A DNA stretch of 27,224 nucleotides from Sphingobacterium sp. UBA5670 (GTDB taxonomy: Bacteria > Bacteroidota > Bacteroidia > Sphingobacteriales > Sphingobacteriaceae), in NCBI RefSeq assembly GCF_002420705.1, contig NZ_DIIM01000009.1, positions 135,798 to 163,021 of the forward strand, given 5' to 3'. Below the pieces are notes generated by a model. The model had not been told where the DNA came from, searched no databases, and worked only from the letters and a program-made list of their open reading frames with translations. This document shows positions 17,601 through 26,789 of this stretch, piece by piece. Position numbers and translations under genes: made by a program. Each line of letters starts with the position of its first letter. Positions within the stretch are counted from its first letter, which is position 1.

Positions 17601-17632
17601 GAATGAGCGCATTCTTCAGAGATTTTAGAAAA
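17601..17632. repeat. Hairpin element resembling the one after the DUF423 gene
   Basis: GAATG (17601-17605) and CATTC (17610-17614) are inverted around AGCG, then 10 bases, then TTAGAAAA (17625-17632). After the DUF423 gene the same layout occurs: GAATGCGCATTC (11523-11534), 10 bases, TTAGAAAA (11545-11552). Both follow a stop codon closely and precede a terminator. Confidence 0.4.
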
Positions 17633-17644
17633 ATTATAGCATTG

Positions 17645-17678
17645 AAACGGGGGGCTTTTTAGACAACCCCTTTTTTTC
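17645..17678 (+). terminator. Probable intrinsic terminator after the thioesterase gene
   Basis: A GGGG block within GGGGGG (17649-17654) can pair with CCCC (17667-17670), with A bases before and a run of seven T after. The stem is short, so strength is uncertain, but it sits between converging genes where a terminator is expected. Confidence 0.6.
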
Positions 17679-17753
17679 TTGGAGAGATTGGCCGAAGAAT
17701 TTGTTGGCCTTTTTCGTAACTATTGTGATTCTATGGGCTTATACACTTTGTTA

Positions 17754-18128
17754 TCATTCGTTTCTCTTGATTGGGCTAAGATTACTGAGCTCTTCAGGAG
17801 TAAATAGTCTATAGTGAACTTTGAATGTTTTGCCGAGCGGGGTCTCCAGTGAAAAACCTCCCGGGCCAAATCCGTCCAGCACATCCAAGGTAAAATGCGC
17901 ATATTTCCAATATTCAAAAAGATCTCGATCAACCCAAAATTCGTAGCCCGCTGCTAAGCCGATCATGGCATCGTTTGTTCGTGGAAAATACCCGCCTTTT
18001 TCAAAACACTGGGGTTGGGTGCCTTCACAGCAACCTCCCGCTTGATAGAACATCAATTCGCCATGTTTTGCTTCAAGTTCGTGAATGAGCGCTTTTGCTT
18101 TATCTGTAACATCCAGTCTATTTATCAT
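17754..18128 (-). CDS. DUF779 family protein, aldehyde-dehydrogenase associated
   Basis: A 124-residue cytoplasmic protein of the DUF779 family, often encoded beside acetaldehyde/aldehyde dehydrogenases. A cysteine cluster is visible near residue 33 (GGCCEGTQPQCF: Cys33, Cys34, Cys41), which could bind metal or be redox-active. Later conserved parts include DAMIGLAAGYEFWVD and the C-terminal GKTFKVHYRLFT stretch. It follows the aldehyde dehydrogenase gene after 63 bases on the same strand, so it is probably the second gene of that operon. Function is not established; a role in activating or protecting the dehydrogenase is inference. Confidence 0.88.
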   Translation of the reverse strand: MINRLDVTDKAKALIHELEAKHGELMFYQAGGCCEGTQPQCFEKGGYFPRTNDAMIGLAAGYEFWVDRDLFEYWKYAHFTLDVLDGFGPGGFSLETPLGKTFKVHYRLFTPEELSNLSPIKRNE

Positions 18129-18191
18129 GGTTAAATTAGATTATGTTTATGAGTTCACCAATCCTAAACACAGCGGAAAAGGTGGCTTTAC

Positions 18192-19694
18192 CTAAAAGAA
18201 TCCAAGTTTTTCCTTACTATAGGATATCAGCATGTTTTTAGCCTGCCTGTAATGGGCAAGCATCATTTTGTGGTTTTCACGGCCAATTCCCGATTGCTTG
18301 TAGCCCCCAAATGGAGCACCAGCCGGGTAGGAGTGATATTGGTTTACCCATACACGGCCCGCTTGTATGGCACGTGGAACCTGGTAAAGCTGATGTGCAT
18401 CTCGGGTCCATACACCTGCGCCTAGACCATACATGGTGTCGTTGGCGATGGCGATTGCTTCCTGTTCATCTTTGAATGTGGTAACAGCCAATACCGGCCC
18501 GAAGATCTCTTCCTGAAAAATCCGCATGCTGTTGTTGCCTTTGAAAAGGGTAGGTTTGATGTAGTAGCCCTCTTCAAAGCCTTCGCCAACATTATTTTCA
18601 TCACCTCCGGTCAATACTTCTGCTCCTTCTTCTTTACCAAGCTTAATATAAGACATGATTTTATCCTTTTGGATCTTAGATGCCTGAGCCCCCATCATCG
18701 TTGCTGGATCTAATGGATCTCCAACTTTGATCTGATTAACCCGATCGATGACCTTAGCGATGAATTTTTCGTAGATGTCCTCCTGGATCAGTAAACGGGA
18801 AGGACATGTACAAATTTCTCCTTGATTGAGCGCGAATAATACAGCACCCTCAATTGCTTTATCCAAAAATGCATCATCGGCGTCCATAACGGAACTGAAA
18901 AAGATATTCGGCGATTTCCCGCCCAATTCAAGCGTTACCGGAATGATATTTTCAGTAGCATATTGCATCACTAAACGTCCTGTTGCTGTTGAACCTGTGA
19001 AAGCTGCTTTAGAAACTTTGGGATTGGTAACCAAGGAGCGACCAAGCTCTGCGCCGAAACCATTGACAATATTGACTACGCCGGCAGGAATCAAATCGCC
19101 GATGATCTCCATCAGGACAAGAATAGATGCAGGTGTACTTTCGGCTGGTTTTAGGACGACAGTGTTTCCTGCTGCAAGAGCCGGTGCCAGTTTCCATACC
19201 GCCATGAGAATAGGAAAATTCCACGGAATAATCTGTGCGACAACGCCTATGGGTTCGTGTACAATTAGCGAAACGGTATTGCTGTCCAATTCGCTAATGG
19301 ACCCCTCTTCAGCCCGGATTACACCAGCAAAATATCGGAAATGATCGATGGCTAATGGGATATCGGCATTTATGGTTTCGCGGACTGCTTTTCCATTGTC
19401 TATGGTCTCAACTGCTGCAATATATTCTAAATTTGCTTCAATACGGTCTGCGATTTTATTCAGGATGATGCTTCGTTCGGTGGCGGAGGTTTTTCCCCAA
19501 GTTTCAAAAGCCTTGGCTGCGGTATCGACAGCGAAATCCAGATCTTCTTTTGTTGAATGGGCAACTTGGGTAAACACTTTTCCGTCTACTGGCGAGATAT
19601 TATCGAAATATTTTCCCTGAATTGGTGCAACAAATTTGCCGCCGATGTAGTTGTCGTATCGTTCTTTGAACGAGGGTCTTTTAATTGCGCTCAT
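18192..19694 (-). CDS. NAD(P)+-dependent aldehyde dehydrogenase
   Basis: Oxidises an aldehyde, probably acetaldehyde or another short aldehyde, to the acid. The 500-residue protein shows the ALDH superfamily landmarks: the NAD-site PWNFP (Asn159), KPAE (182-185), FTGST (232-236), the general base Glu256 in LELGGKSP, and the catalytic Cys295 in GEICTC. The QGEICTCPSR form resembles ExaC/AldB-type acetaldehyde dehydrogenases, fitting the DUF779 partner next door. The AraC-type gene diverging from its start is the likely regulator. A TAnnTTTG element lies about 40 bases upstream. The exact substrate is uncertain. Confidence 0.95.
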   Translation of the reverse strand: MSAIKRPSFKERYDNYIGGKFVAPIQGKYFDNISPVDGKVFTQVAHSTKEDLDFAVDTAAKAFETWGKTSATERSIILNKIADRIEANLEYIAAVETIDNGKAVRETINADIPLAIDHFRYFAGVIRAEEGSISELDSNTVSLIVHEPIGVVAQIIPWNFPILMAVWKLAPALAAGNTVVLKPAESTPASILVLMEIIGDLIPAGVVNIVNGFGAELGRSLVTNPKVSKAAFTGSTATGRLVMQYATENIIPVTLELGGKSPNIFFSSVMDADDAFLDKAIEGAVLFALNQGEICTCPSRLLIQEDIYEKFIAKVIDRVNQIKVGDPLDPATMMGAQASKIQKDKIMSYIKLGKEEGAEVLTGGDENNVGEGFEEGYYIKPTLFKGNNSMRIFQEEIFGPVLAVTTFKDEQEAIAIANDTMYGLGAGVWTRDAHQLYQVPRAIQAGRVWVNQYHSYPAGAPFGGYKQSGIGRENHKMMLAHYRQAKNMLISYSKEKLGFF

Positions 19695-19731
19695 ATAGTT
19701 TATTATTAATTATTTTTTAATCCCTTCTTAT

Positions 19732-19739
19732 CAAAGTTA
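19732..19739 (-). promoter_or_regulatory. Candidate -7 promoter element for the aldehyde dehydrogenase operon
   Basis: On the minus strand TAACTTTG fully matches TAnnTTTG, 38 bases before the start codon. No TTG is seen at the usual -33 distance, which would suit a promoter needing an activator such as the divergent AraC-type protein. Confidence 0.5.
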
Positions 19740-19804
19740 GCCAGCAATTATTCATTCCTATAGCAGTATTGATTCAAAGCATAGCACGATTGTCGCAAAT
19801 GGCC

Positions 19805-19837
19805 TTGAGGAATTTTTCTGCTTTTTTATTATATTTG
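19805..19837 (+). promoter_or_regulatory. Promoter for the AraC-type regulator gene
   Basis: TTG (19805-19807), 22 bases, TATATTTG (19830-19837). This matches the Bacteroidota two-box pattern with spacing in the known range. The start codon is 33 bases downstream. Confidence 0.55.
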
Positions 19838-19869
19838 ATTGACTGCCAATTATATTAAATTGTTGCACT

Positions 19870-20772
19870 ATGGGAGATAGGACGTTAATTCATACATTGC
19901 CGTTTTCGCAGGCAGGGGAGCTTAGTACATTGGTTGAGAACCGACGCGCATTTACGTTAGATAGCTTAGAACTTAATATCTACGAGACGTATCGAGTCTC
20001 ACAGCATGTACCTTTGTGTTTCGATGATCTGGTTATGATTAACATGATCCAAGGGAAAAAAATTATGCATCTGGAGAATATAAAGGCCTTCGACTACTTG
20101 CCGGGTCAGATGATGGTCTTGCCAGCGTTGGTAGGTATGCACATTGATTTCCCGGAGGCGACCCTCGAAAGACCTACACAATGTACGGCCTTAACTATTC
20201 ATAAAGAAAAGATAGCAGCAGTTTTGGACTATCTAAACGAGTTTTACCCAAAAGAACAGCGTAGTCAGTGGAATATCGATCCAGAGCTTTTTCATCTTTA
20301 CAATTCGACTGAGCTTGCCGATTTGGTGAACAAGTTGTTTCAGATCATTATTAGCGAAAATCCGCTTAAAGATGTACTGGCAGATTTGACTTTTAAAGAG
20401 CTTACGATAAGGCTACTTCAATCACAGTCATTGATTGCCTTAAAAATAGGGAAGTCACCCAATAAGGTTCTGTTACATTTGCAACAATTTATTCAGAAAC
20501 ACATTACAGAGAAAATTTCAATTGGTTTGCTGGAGCGGACTGCCCACATGAGCAAAGCGAGCCTTACGCGGATGTTTAACCGTGAGCTAGGACTCAGCCC
20601 AATGGAGTATGTGATCCAACAGCGTATTGAAAAAGCTAAAAAAATACTTATGCTCACCCGTAGTGTAAAAGAATCTTGTTATGGAGCGGGATTTAATGAT
20701 GTTAACTACTTTGTTCGGCTTTTTAAAAATAGGGTAGGAATGACGCCAGGCGCATTTGTCCTGGCGCGGTAA
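19870..20772 (+). CDS. AraC-family transcriptional regulator
   Basis: DNA-binding regulator with an N-terminal effector region (about residues 1-190, resembling the AraC_N type seen in regulators beside aldehyde dehydrogenase genes) and a C-terminal pair of helix-turn-helix motifs (about 205-300). The HTH part reads through MSKASLTRMFNRELGLSP and ends with the second-HTH signature GFNDVNYFVRLFKNRVGMTP. It diverges from the aldehyde dehydrogenase/DUF779 operon across 175 bases holding promoters for both sides, so local control of that operon is the simplest inference. Its stop is one base from the stop of smpB on the other strand. Confidence 0.93.
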   Translation: MGDRTLIHTLPFSQAGELSTLVENRRAFTLDSLELNIYETYRVSQHVPLCFDDLVMINMIQGKKIMHLENIKAFDYLPGQMMVLPALVGMHIDFPEATLERPTQCTALTIHKEKIAAVLDYLNEFYPKEQRSQWNIDPELFHLYNSTELADLVNKLFQIIISENPLKDVLADLTFKELTIRLLQSQSLIALKIGKSPNKVLLHLQQFIQKHITEKISIGLLERTAHMSKASLTRMFNRELGLSPMEYVIQQRIEKAKKILMLTRSVKESCYGAGFNDVNYFVRLFKNRVGMTPGAFVLAR

Positions 20773-20773
20773 T

Positions 20774-21229
20774 CTAGAATTTCATCACACGATCAAGCTC
20801 ACGTTTGACATCTCTTTCTTTGATGTTTTCTCGTTTGTCAAAATCTTTTTTACCCTGAGCTAAGGCGATTTCAACTTTCGCAAAACCACGGGCACTGATA
20901 AAAATGCGTAGCGGGACGATGGTAAAACCGCGTTCTTCGCCTTTCTCTTTTAATTTTTTTAATTCTCTTTTTGTTAATAACAGTTGACGGTCGCGTTTTG
21001 CCTCATGGTTATAGAAAGAGCCCATGGAGTATTCGGCAATATGCATGTTACGGATATATAGGCCGTCCTCAAAAAAAGTACAGAAACTGTCATTAATATT
21101 CGCCTTTCCTTCGCGAATAGATTTTATTTCTGTTCCCAATAACCGAATTCCTGCAATGTACTTGTCCAGTAAGTGATATTCAAAAGAAGCTTTTTTATTT
21201 TTTATATTGATATCTGAAGATAAAGCCAT
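20774..21229 (-). CDS. smpB: SsrA-binding protein SmpB
   Basis: Binds tmRNA and brings it to stalled ribosomes for trans-translation. The 151-residue protein has the SmpB oligonucleotide-binding barrel (LLDKYIAGIRLLGTEIKSIREG, then the DGLYIRNMHIAEY segment) and the long basic C-terminal tail that enters the empty mRNA channel (KKDFDKRENIKERDVKRELDR). Length and order are normal. The tmRNA gene itself is not in this window. It converges on the AraC-type gene with one base between the two stop codons and no terminator in between. Confidence 0.97.
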   Translation of the reverse strand: MALSSDINIKNKKASFEYHLLDKYIAGIRLLGTEIKSIREGKANINDSFCTFFEDGLYIRNMHIAEYSMGSFYNHEAKRDRQLLLTKRELKKLKEKGEERGFTIVPLRIFISARGFAKVEIALAQGKKDFDKRENIKERDVKRELDRVMKF

Positions 21230-21312
21230 ATATTGTTGTATATTAGTAAGTCTATACCATTGCTATTGCAATGAACCTAAATGTAACTAATTATAGGATA
21301 ATTTAAAGTTCG

Positions 21313-21320
21313 CAAATATA
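21313..21320 (-). promoter_or_regulatory. Candidate -7 promoter element for smpB
   Basis: TATATTTG on the minus strand matches TAnnTTTG, 83 bases before the start. The leader would contain a CATTGC/GCAATG inverted repeat (21258-21273). A -33 box is not clear. Confidence 0.4.
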
Positions 21321-21454
21321 ATTATTAAAATTGTCTTATTTTAAAGTAGAATTGTGTGGATAGATGTTAGCGGAGTATTAAAATAAAATTAACTGTTTTG
21401 GGCGATGTGTTAAAAATATGACTAAATTTAAGTGAAAGTCAGATTATGTTTTCG

Positions 21455-21462
21455 TATGTTTG
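21455..21462 (+). promoter_or_regulatory. Candidate distal -7 element for the spt operon
   Basis: TATGTTTG matches TAnnTTTG. Use of it would give a leader of about 170 bases ahead of spt. A TTTA at 21427-21430 is the nearest thing to a -33 box. Confidence 0.4.
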
Positions 21463-21575
21463 CAACGTTTTTTGGAATTATTGTGAATATATACAACGTA
21501 GAATTTCAACTTACATTGTGGATATAGCAGATTTTTAATCGGAGGCCGAGTTTTTTATATAAAAGTCCAATTCGA

Positions 21576-21583
21576 TAATTTTG
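21576..21583 (+). promoter_or_regulatory. Candidate proximal -7 element for the spt operon
   Basis: TAATTTTG matches TAnnTTTG. It would give a leader of about 50 bases. No TTG lies at the expected -33 distance; there is only a T-run. Confidence 0.4.
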
Positions 21584-21603
21584 TTTGTTACAATAACATC
21601 TAA

Positions 21604-22839
<1,236 letters not shown>

Positions 22840-22852
22840 AATCTAATCGTAT

Positions 22853-23974
22853 ATGATTCAGATTATACCCGTTGAAACAAAGAAACAAAGACGGCTGTTT
22901 ATAGATTTCCCTCATAGTCTCTATGAGGGAAATCCTAATTATGTACCTGCCTTATTTCTTGAGCAAAACGATCTGCTTTCCCCTGATAAGCATCCCTTTT
23001 ATAAACATTCTCAAGCACAACCTTTTTTGGCTTATCGTGACGATAAGATTGTTGGCCGTATTTGTGCCATCTGGAACAACAACCATAATGCCTTTAATCA
23101 TGTGAATGAAGGGCAATGGGGATTTTTCGATTGTATAGATGATCAAGAGGTCGCAAACGCGTTGTTTGAAACAGCAGAAAAATGGGTTAAAGCGAAAGGC
23201 GGGGATACGATTGTCGGTCCGATCAATTTATCTACCAATGATACCGTTGGTTTATTGGTTGAAGGTTTTGATAAGCCCCCTGTAGCCATGATGCCTTATA
23301 ATTCGCCTTATTACATCGACCTGATTACGAATGCGGGCTATGGGCATAAAGTGGATCTCAGAGCCTATTTGGTGATGGAAAAGTCTGCAGATAAACGCTC
23401 TGTATTGCTTTTGGATAGGTTAGAGGAGCGTTTGAAAAGATCTGGTATTACATTGCGTCAATTCAATGTGAAGGATTTTAAAAACGAAGCAGCGAAAGTT
23501 CGTGATATTTACAATAGAGCCTGGGATAAAAATTCGGGATTTGTTCCGATGACGGAAGACGAATTTAATTATACAGCTAAGGATCTAAAAATGATTCTCG
23601 ACCCACGTTTTGCTATCGTGGCAGAGAAAGATGGAGAGCTTGTTGGTTTTGGTTTGGGCATACCGGATATTAACCAGATCCTTATCAAAGTTAAGCGTGG
23701 ACGTTTACTTCCTACAGGTATTTTTAAATTGTTGTTTGGGAAGAAAAAAATTAATTTGCTTCGTGTATTGATGTTGGGTGTGTTGGAAGATTACCGGAAA
23801 TTAGGTATAGAAGCATGTTTATATGGACGAATTATTAAGGAATCAAAAGATTCGAATATTAAGGGCGCCGAATGTTCATGGATGTTGGAGCATAATTATA
23901 TGATGAACCATGCCATCGAACAAATGAATGGAGAATTGTACAAACGTTATCGTTTGTATCAAAAATCATTATGA
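22853..23974 (+). CDS. bcerS: GNAT-like acyltransferase, probable bacterial ceramide synthase
   Basis: Predicted to N-acylate the sphingoid base made by Spt. The 373-residue length, the GNAT-like C-terminal part and the position beside spt and a reductase match the bacterial ceramide synthase characterised in Caulobacter, which is unrelated to eukaryotic ceramide synthases. Recognisable blocks are GPINLSTND (122-130), GFDKPPVAMMPYN (138-150) and, near the end, LEHNYMMNHAIEQMNG. No membrane helix or signal peptide is obvious. It lies 13 bases after spt and overlaps the next gene by 4 bases (ATGA), indicating translational coupling. The family is often labelled only N-acetyltransferase; the ceramide role rests on context. 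Confidence 0.85.
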   Translation: MIQIIPVETKKQRRLFIDFPHSLYEGNPNYVPALFLEQNDLLSPDKHPFYKHSQAQPFLAYRDDKIVGRICAIWNNNHNAFNHVNEGQWGFFDCIDDQEVANALFETAEKWVKAKGGDTIVGPINLSTNDTVGLLVEGFDKPPVAMMPYNSPYYIDLITNAGYGHKVDLRAYLVMEKSADKRSVLLLDRLEERLKRSGITLRQFNVKDFKNEAAKVRDIYNRAWDKNSGFVPMTEDEFNYTAKDLKMILDPRFAIVAEKDGELVGFGLGIPDINQILIKVKRGRLLPTGIFKLLFGKKKINLLRVLMLGVLEDYRKLGIEACLYGRIIKESKDSNIKGAECSWMLEHNYMMNHAIEQMNGELYKRYRLYQKSL

Positions 23975-24963
23975 TAGAAAAAATATTAATCACCGGAGCG
24001 AGTGGTTTTGTAGGCTATCATTTGACAAGAGCAGCGAAAGAAGCAGGAATGGAAGTTCATGCTGCGGTGAGGAAGTCAAGTGATGTCTCGGAAATTCGCT
24101 CCGTTGTGGATAAATTTGTTTATCCAAATTTCTCCGATGAAGCATCCATTAGGGAATTGCTGGAAGCGGAAAATTACACCTATGTTGTTCATGCTGCGGC
24201 CATGACTCGTGCCAAACATGAAGAAGATCTCGAAAAAGTCAATGTTGGTTACACCAAAAACTTGGCTTCTGCTTGTTTTTCTTTGAAAAATCCAATCAAA
24301 AGATTTGTTTTTGTCAGTAGCCTCGCAGCGATAGGTCCTGTGAGCTATGATGCTAAGCTGATCGATGAAAGTAATCCTTATTGTCCTGTTACAGCATATG
24401 GACGTAGTAAGCGAAAAGCAGAGCTCGCATTGAGTGATTTTAAAGATCAACCGCTGACAATTTTGCGTCCTACGGCAGTATATGGCCCGCGGGAAAAGGA
24501 TATTTTTATTCTTTTTAAAACAATGAATGGAGGTATGGATGCGTATGTTGGCCGCTCACCCCAAAAACTTAGCTTTATTTATGTCGCCGACTTGGTGCAG
24601 GCAATTATTCATGCCTGCCGTTTTGACCGAGGTGGAAAACAGGTGTATAACCTCAGCGACGGACAGGTTTATGATCGTTATGAAATGGCAAAGTTTTTCA
24701 AAGAGTTTAGCCAAAAGAAAATGATCCGTATGCATATTCCTTTAGGTGTCGTAAAGACTATAGCCGTTATTTTTGAACGTTTGTATAAAAATTCTAAAGC
24801 AATTCCCGTTCTATATCCCGAACGGTTGAATGAGCTTACAGCTGAAAACTGGGGCTGTGATATCGCAGCGGCCCAACGTCAGATACAATATCAGCCTAAA
24901 TATGATTTGAAGAAGGGCTTAATGGAAGCATTGGCTTGGTATAAAGAAAATAAATGGCTATAA
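23971..24963 (+). CDS. cerR: NAD(P)-dependent epimerase-fold reductase, probable ceramide reductase
   Basis: Extended short-chain dehydrogenase. The nucleotide-binding loop TGASGFVG is at residues 8-15, with catalytic-type Ser117 and the YxxxK pair Tyr143/Lys147 (YGRSK), followed by RPTAVYGPRE typical of the NAD-epimerase family. In Caulobacter a homologous protein (CerR) reduces the 3-keto group after N-acylation. Here it sits directly behind the ceramide synthase candidate with a 4-base overlap, so the same reaction is the simplest reading. The length of 330 is typical. A sugar epimerase is the alternative by family alone, but no sugar genes are nearby. Confidence 0.85.
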   Translation: MIEKILITGASGFVGYHLTRAAKEAGMEVHAAVRKSSDVSEIRSVVDKFVYPNFSDEASIRELLEAENYTYVVHAAAMTRAKHEEDLEKVNVGYTKNLASACFSLKNPIKRFVFVSSLAAIGPVSYDAKLIDESNPYCPVTAYGRSKRKAELALSDFKDQPLTILRPTAVYGPREKDIFILFKTMNGGMDAYVGRSPQKLSFIYVADLVQAIIHACRFDRGGKQVYNLSDGQVYDRYEMAKFFKEFSQKKMIRMHIPLGVVKTIAVIFERLYKNSKAIPVLYPERLNELTAENWGCDIAAAQRQIQYQPKYDLKKGLMEALAWYKENKWL

Positions 24964-24972
24964 TCGCAAATA

Positions 24973-25665
24973 ATGAGTGAGTTAAAAATAAATAAAAAAC
25001 TTTTTCAGGATAGAAAGAGAACAAATATCTTAAGTGAACCTGAACAAAAGCTTATTTCGTATCTCGTTCCCCGGATCCCAAATTGGATTACTTCGGATGG
25101 GCTTACGGCAATTGGTTTTTTAGGTTCATTAATGATCTTGGGCAGCTTTATATTGGCGGAATATGTTGATATCCGTTATTTACTTTTAGGAATTCCCGGT
25201 TTTTTTGTCCAATGGTTTGGTGATTCATTGGATGGGCGTATTGCATTTTATCGCAATAAATCCCGTCGTTGGTACGGTTTTGCATTGGATATTGTAATGG
25301 ATTGGATCAGCACGGTTTTTATTGGATTAGGATATGTTCTGTACACTGTGGGAGATTACAAGTATCTTGGATTCACCTTGGTAGCTTTATATGGTTGGGC
25401 AATGATCATTTCTCAGCTTAGATACCGAATTACAGATAAATATACAATAGATGCTGGAATTTTGGGACCGACTGAAATTCGGGTGATTATTTCATTGGTT
25501 ATGCTATTGGAAGTTTTGATGCCTGGGTCTATTAATTGGTGTGTGCTAGTTATTTGCATTGCACTTTTTATCATTAATACAAACGATACGCGCCTACTTC
25601 TTAAATTAGGTGATGAAAAAGATAAAGAGGATAAATTGAAAAAACAGCAGGAGGAGGCTATTTAG
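24973..25665 (+). CDS. CDP-alcohol phosphotransferase family membrane protein, candidate ceramide headgroup transferase
   Basis: Integral membrane enzyme of the CDP-alcohol phosphatidyltransferase family, which moves a phospho-alcohol between a CDP-activated donor and an acceptor. The four catalytic Asp are present: Asp84 and Asp87 in GDSLDG, Asp106 and Asp110 in GFALDIVMD. Two points depart from the usual motif: the Arg after Ala91 is Phe92, and the gap to Gly102 is one residue longer. About six hydrophobic segments cover the rest; the C-terminus is a charged Lys/Glu/Asp tail. It starts 9 bases after cerR. Sphingobacterium makes ceramide phosphoethanolamine and phosphoinositol lipids, so a headgroup role is plausible but unproven. 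A phosphatidyl-lipid enzyme is the alternative. Confidence 0.85.
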   Translation: MSELKINKKLFQDRKRTNILSEPEQKLISYLVPRIPNWITSDGLTAIGFLGSLMILGSFILAEYVDIRYLLLGIPGFFVQWFGDSLDGRIAFYRNKSRRWYGFALDIVMDWISTVFIGLGYVLYTVGDYKYLGFTLVALYGWAMIISQLRYRITDKYTIDAGILGPTEIRVIISLVMLLEVLMPGSINWCVLVICIALFIINTNDTRLLLKLGDEKDKEDKLKKQQEEAI

Positions 25666-25667
25666 CG

Positions 25668-26066
25668 ATGTCTTCAAAAGTTATTACTTTTTTAAAAGCT
25701 CAACTTTCCGCCTTTTTAGGCGGATTGTTTGATTTTGGAGTGTACTCAGCCTGTTATAAGCTCCTTCATATCAGTGCACCTTTTTCTAATGCAATAAGTG
25801 GTAGCCTTGGTGCTGTTGTTAATTTTTTGATCAATCGTTATTGGTCATTTGGCAGCACCCAAAAGTCTGTGAGGAGTCAGCTATGGAAATTTGTGATTGT
25901 TGTATGCGGCAGCATTGCATTGAAGTCTACCGGTATTCATTTTCTGGTTGATATATATCATCTGAATTTTCTGTTTTCAAAACTTGTTGTTGAGTTGCTC
26001 GTTTCTCTGGGATTCAACTATACGCTTCAGCGCTTTTGGGTCTTCAAAGCTGAGGAGAAATCGTAA
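25668..26066 (+). CDS. GtrA-family small membrane protein
   Basis: A 132-residue protein with four predicted membrane helices and the GtrA signature: a FLGGLFDFGVYSACYKLL first helix, then GAVVNFLINRYWSF, and a last helix ending FNYTLQRFWVF. GtrA-like proteins are thought to flip polyprenyl-phosphate sugars or similar lipids across the inner membrane. It begins 2 bases after the CDP-alcohol phosphotransferase stop, so it is the last gene of the sphingolipid operon. A task in moving a lipid intermediate or headgroup donor is inference from position. No intrinsic terminator follows. Confidence 0.9.
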   Translation: MSSKVITFLKAQLSAFLGGLFDFGVYSACYKLLHISAPFSNAISGSLGAVVNFLINRYWSFGSTQKSVRSQLWKFVIVVCGSIALKSTGIHFLVDIYHLNFLFSKLVVELLVSLGFNYTLQRFWVFKAEEKS

Positions 26067-26331
26067 TTCCTTTTTTGAGAATCAGCCTTAGCTGGTTTCA
26101 GTTCCATTTCTATTTTCTAATCTTCTGATTTCGCACACTTCTACTGTTACTATTTTTTTTAAACAGCATGTTAGTTGGGCATTAACCCGAAAGACTGTTC
26201 CTTTACTACAATCCGGATTCAGGCCGATGCAAAGGCCGATGCTGGTAATGCGCAAGGCAAAATGCTTTTTCATAATGTAAACTTTCGTTGTGTAACAGGG
26301 ATTTTTCGCATATTTATCCTATGCGAGTCCG
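26067..26331. other. Non-coding spacer after the sphingolipid operon
   Basis: No convincing gene; short frames on both strands match nothing I know. AGGCCGATGC occurs twice (26221-26230 and 26233-26242), a 12-base tandem. TCGCATA (26306-26312) and TATGCGA (26320-26326) form a perfect 7-base inverted repeat with a 7-base loop, just before the 11-base periodic tract starts. Confidence 0.5.
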
Positions 26332-26404
26332 AGTATTTGGTGTTTTTTGGCTATTTTTCGATAGTTCTGGGAAAGAGGCTCCGCTGGGTTTCGTTTCGTT
26401 TTTT

Positions 26405-26657
26405 GCGATGAATAGGCGATGAATATGCCTTGAATCTATCTTGAAAGGGCCTAACGAGGGCCTAACTAGGGCTTAGCTTCGCCCTGCGAGCAGGGTGCGT
26501 CTATCTTGAAAGCTACCTGATTCCATACTAAACACGGACTCAACACGGACTCAGCTCGGACTTACCCTGGATTCATGGTGTATTACGGATAAATAAACAG
26601 TACTTATGTGACGCTTTAAACCTGCGGGTATATCGACTTAAACCTGCGGGGGTGAGC
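26405..26657. repeat. 11-base periodic block A, continuous register
   Basis: Cut every 11 bases from 26405, the sequence gives 23 units. Many start with a two-base prefix plus CT or TT: GCCTTGAATCT, ATCTTGAAAGG, GCCTAACGAGG, GCTTAGCTTCG, ACCTGATTCCA, GACTCAACACG, GACTTACCCTG, GATTCATGGTG. TCTATCTTGAAAG recurs at 26435-26447 and 26500-26512, and TTAAACCTGCGGG at 26616-26628 and 26638-26650, 22 bases (two units) apart. CCCTGC/GCAGGG (26482-26495) can form a hairpin. Confidence 0.8.
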
Positions 26658-26789
26658 GAAACAAGAGCTGCTCCACAGCATCGTTACATTAAGGCATTCC
26701 TAGTCCGATGCTGCCCCCTCCAAAAATTCTTTTTAGGTCTTTATAGCGTGTTTTCCCGAGTTGTTCACGTGTTTACAGTGTTGCTGCGG

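Noticed and set aside
18826..19344. 172-residue plus-strand frame opposite the aldehyde dehydrogenase
   Set aside because: Long only because the antisense of the conserved ALDH sequence lacks stops. No domain or start signal.
26088..26411. Two short frames (minus 26088-26273, plus 26175-26411) after the GtrA gene
   Set aside because: They overlap each other on opposite strands, match nothing, and the plus one runs into the periodic tract.
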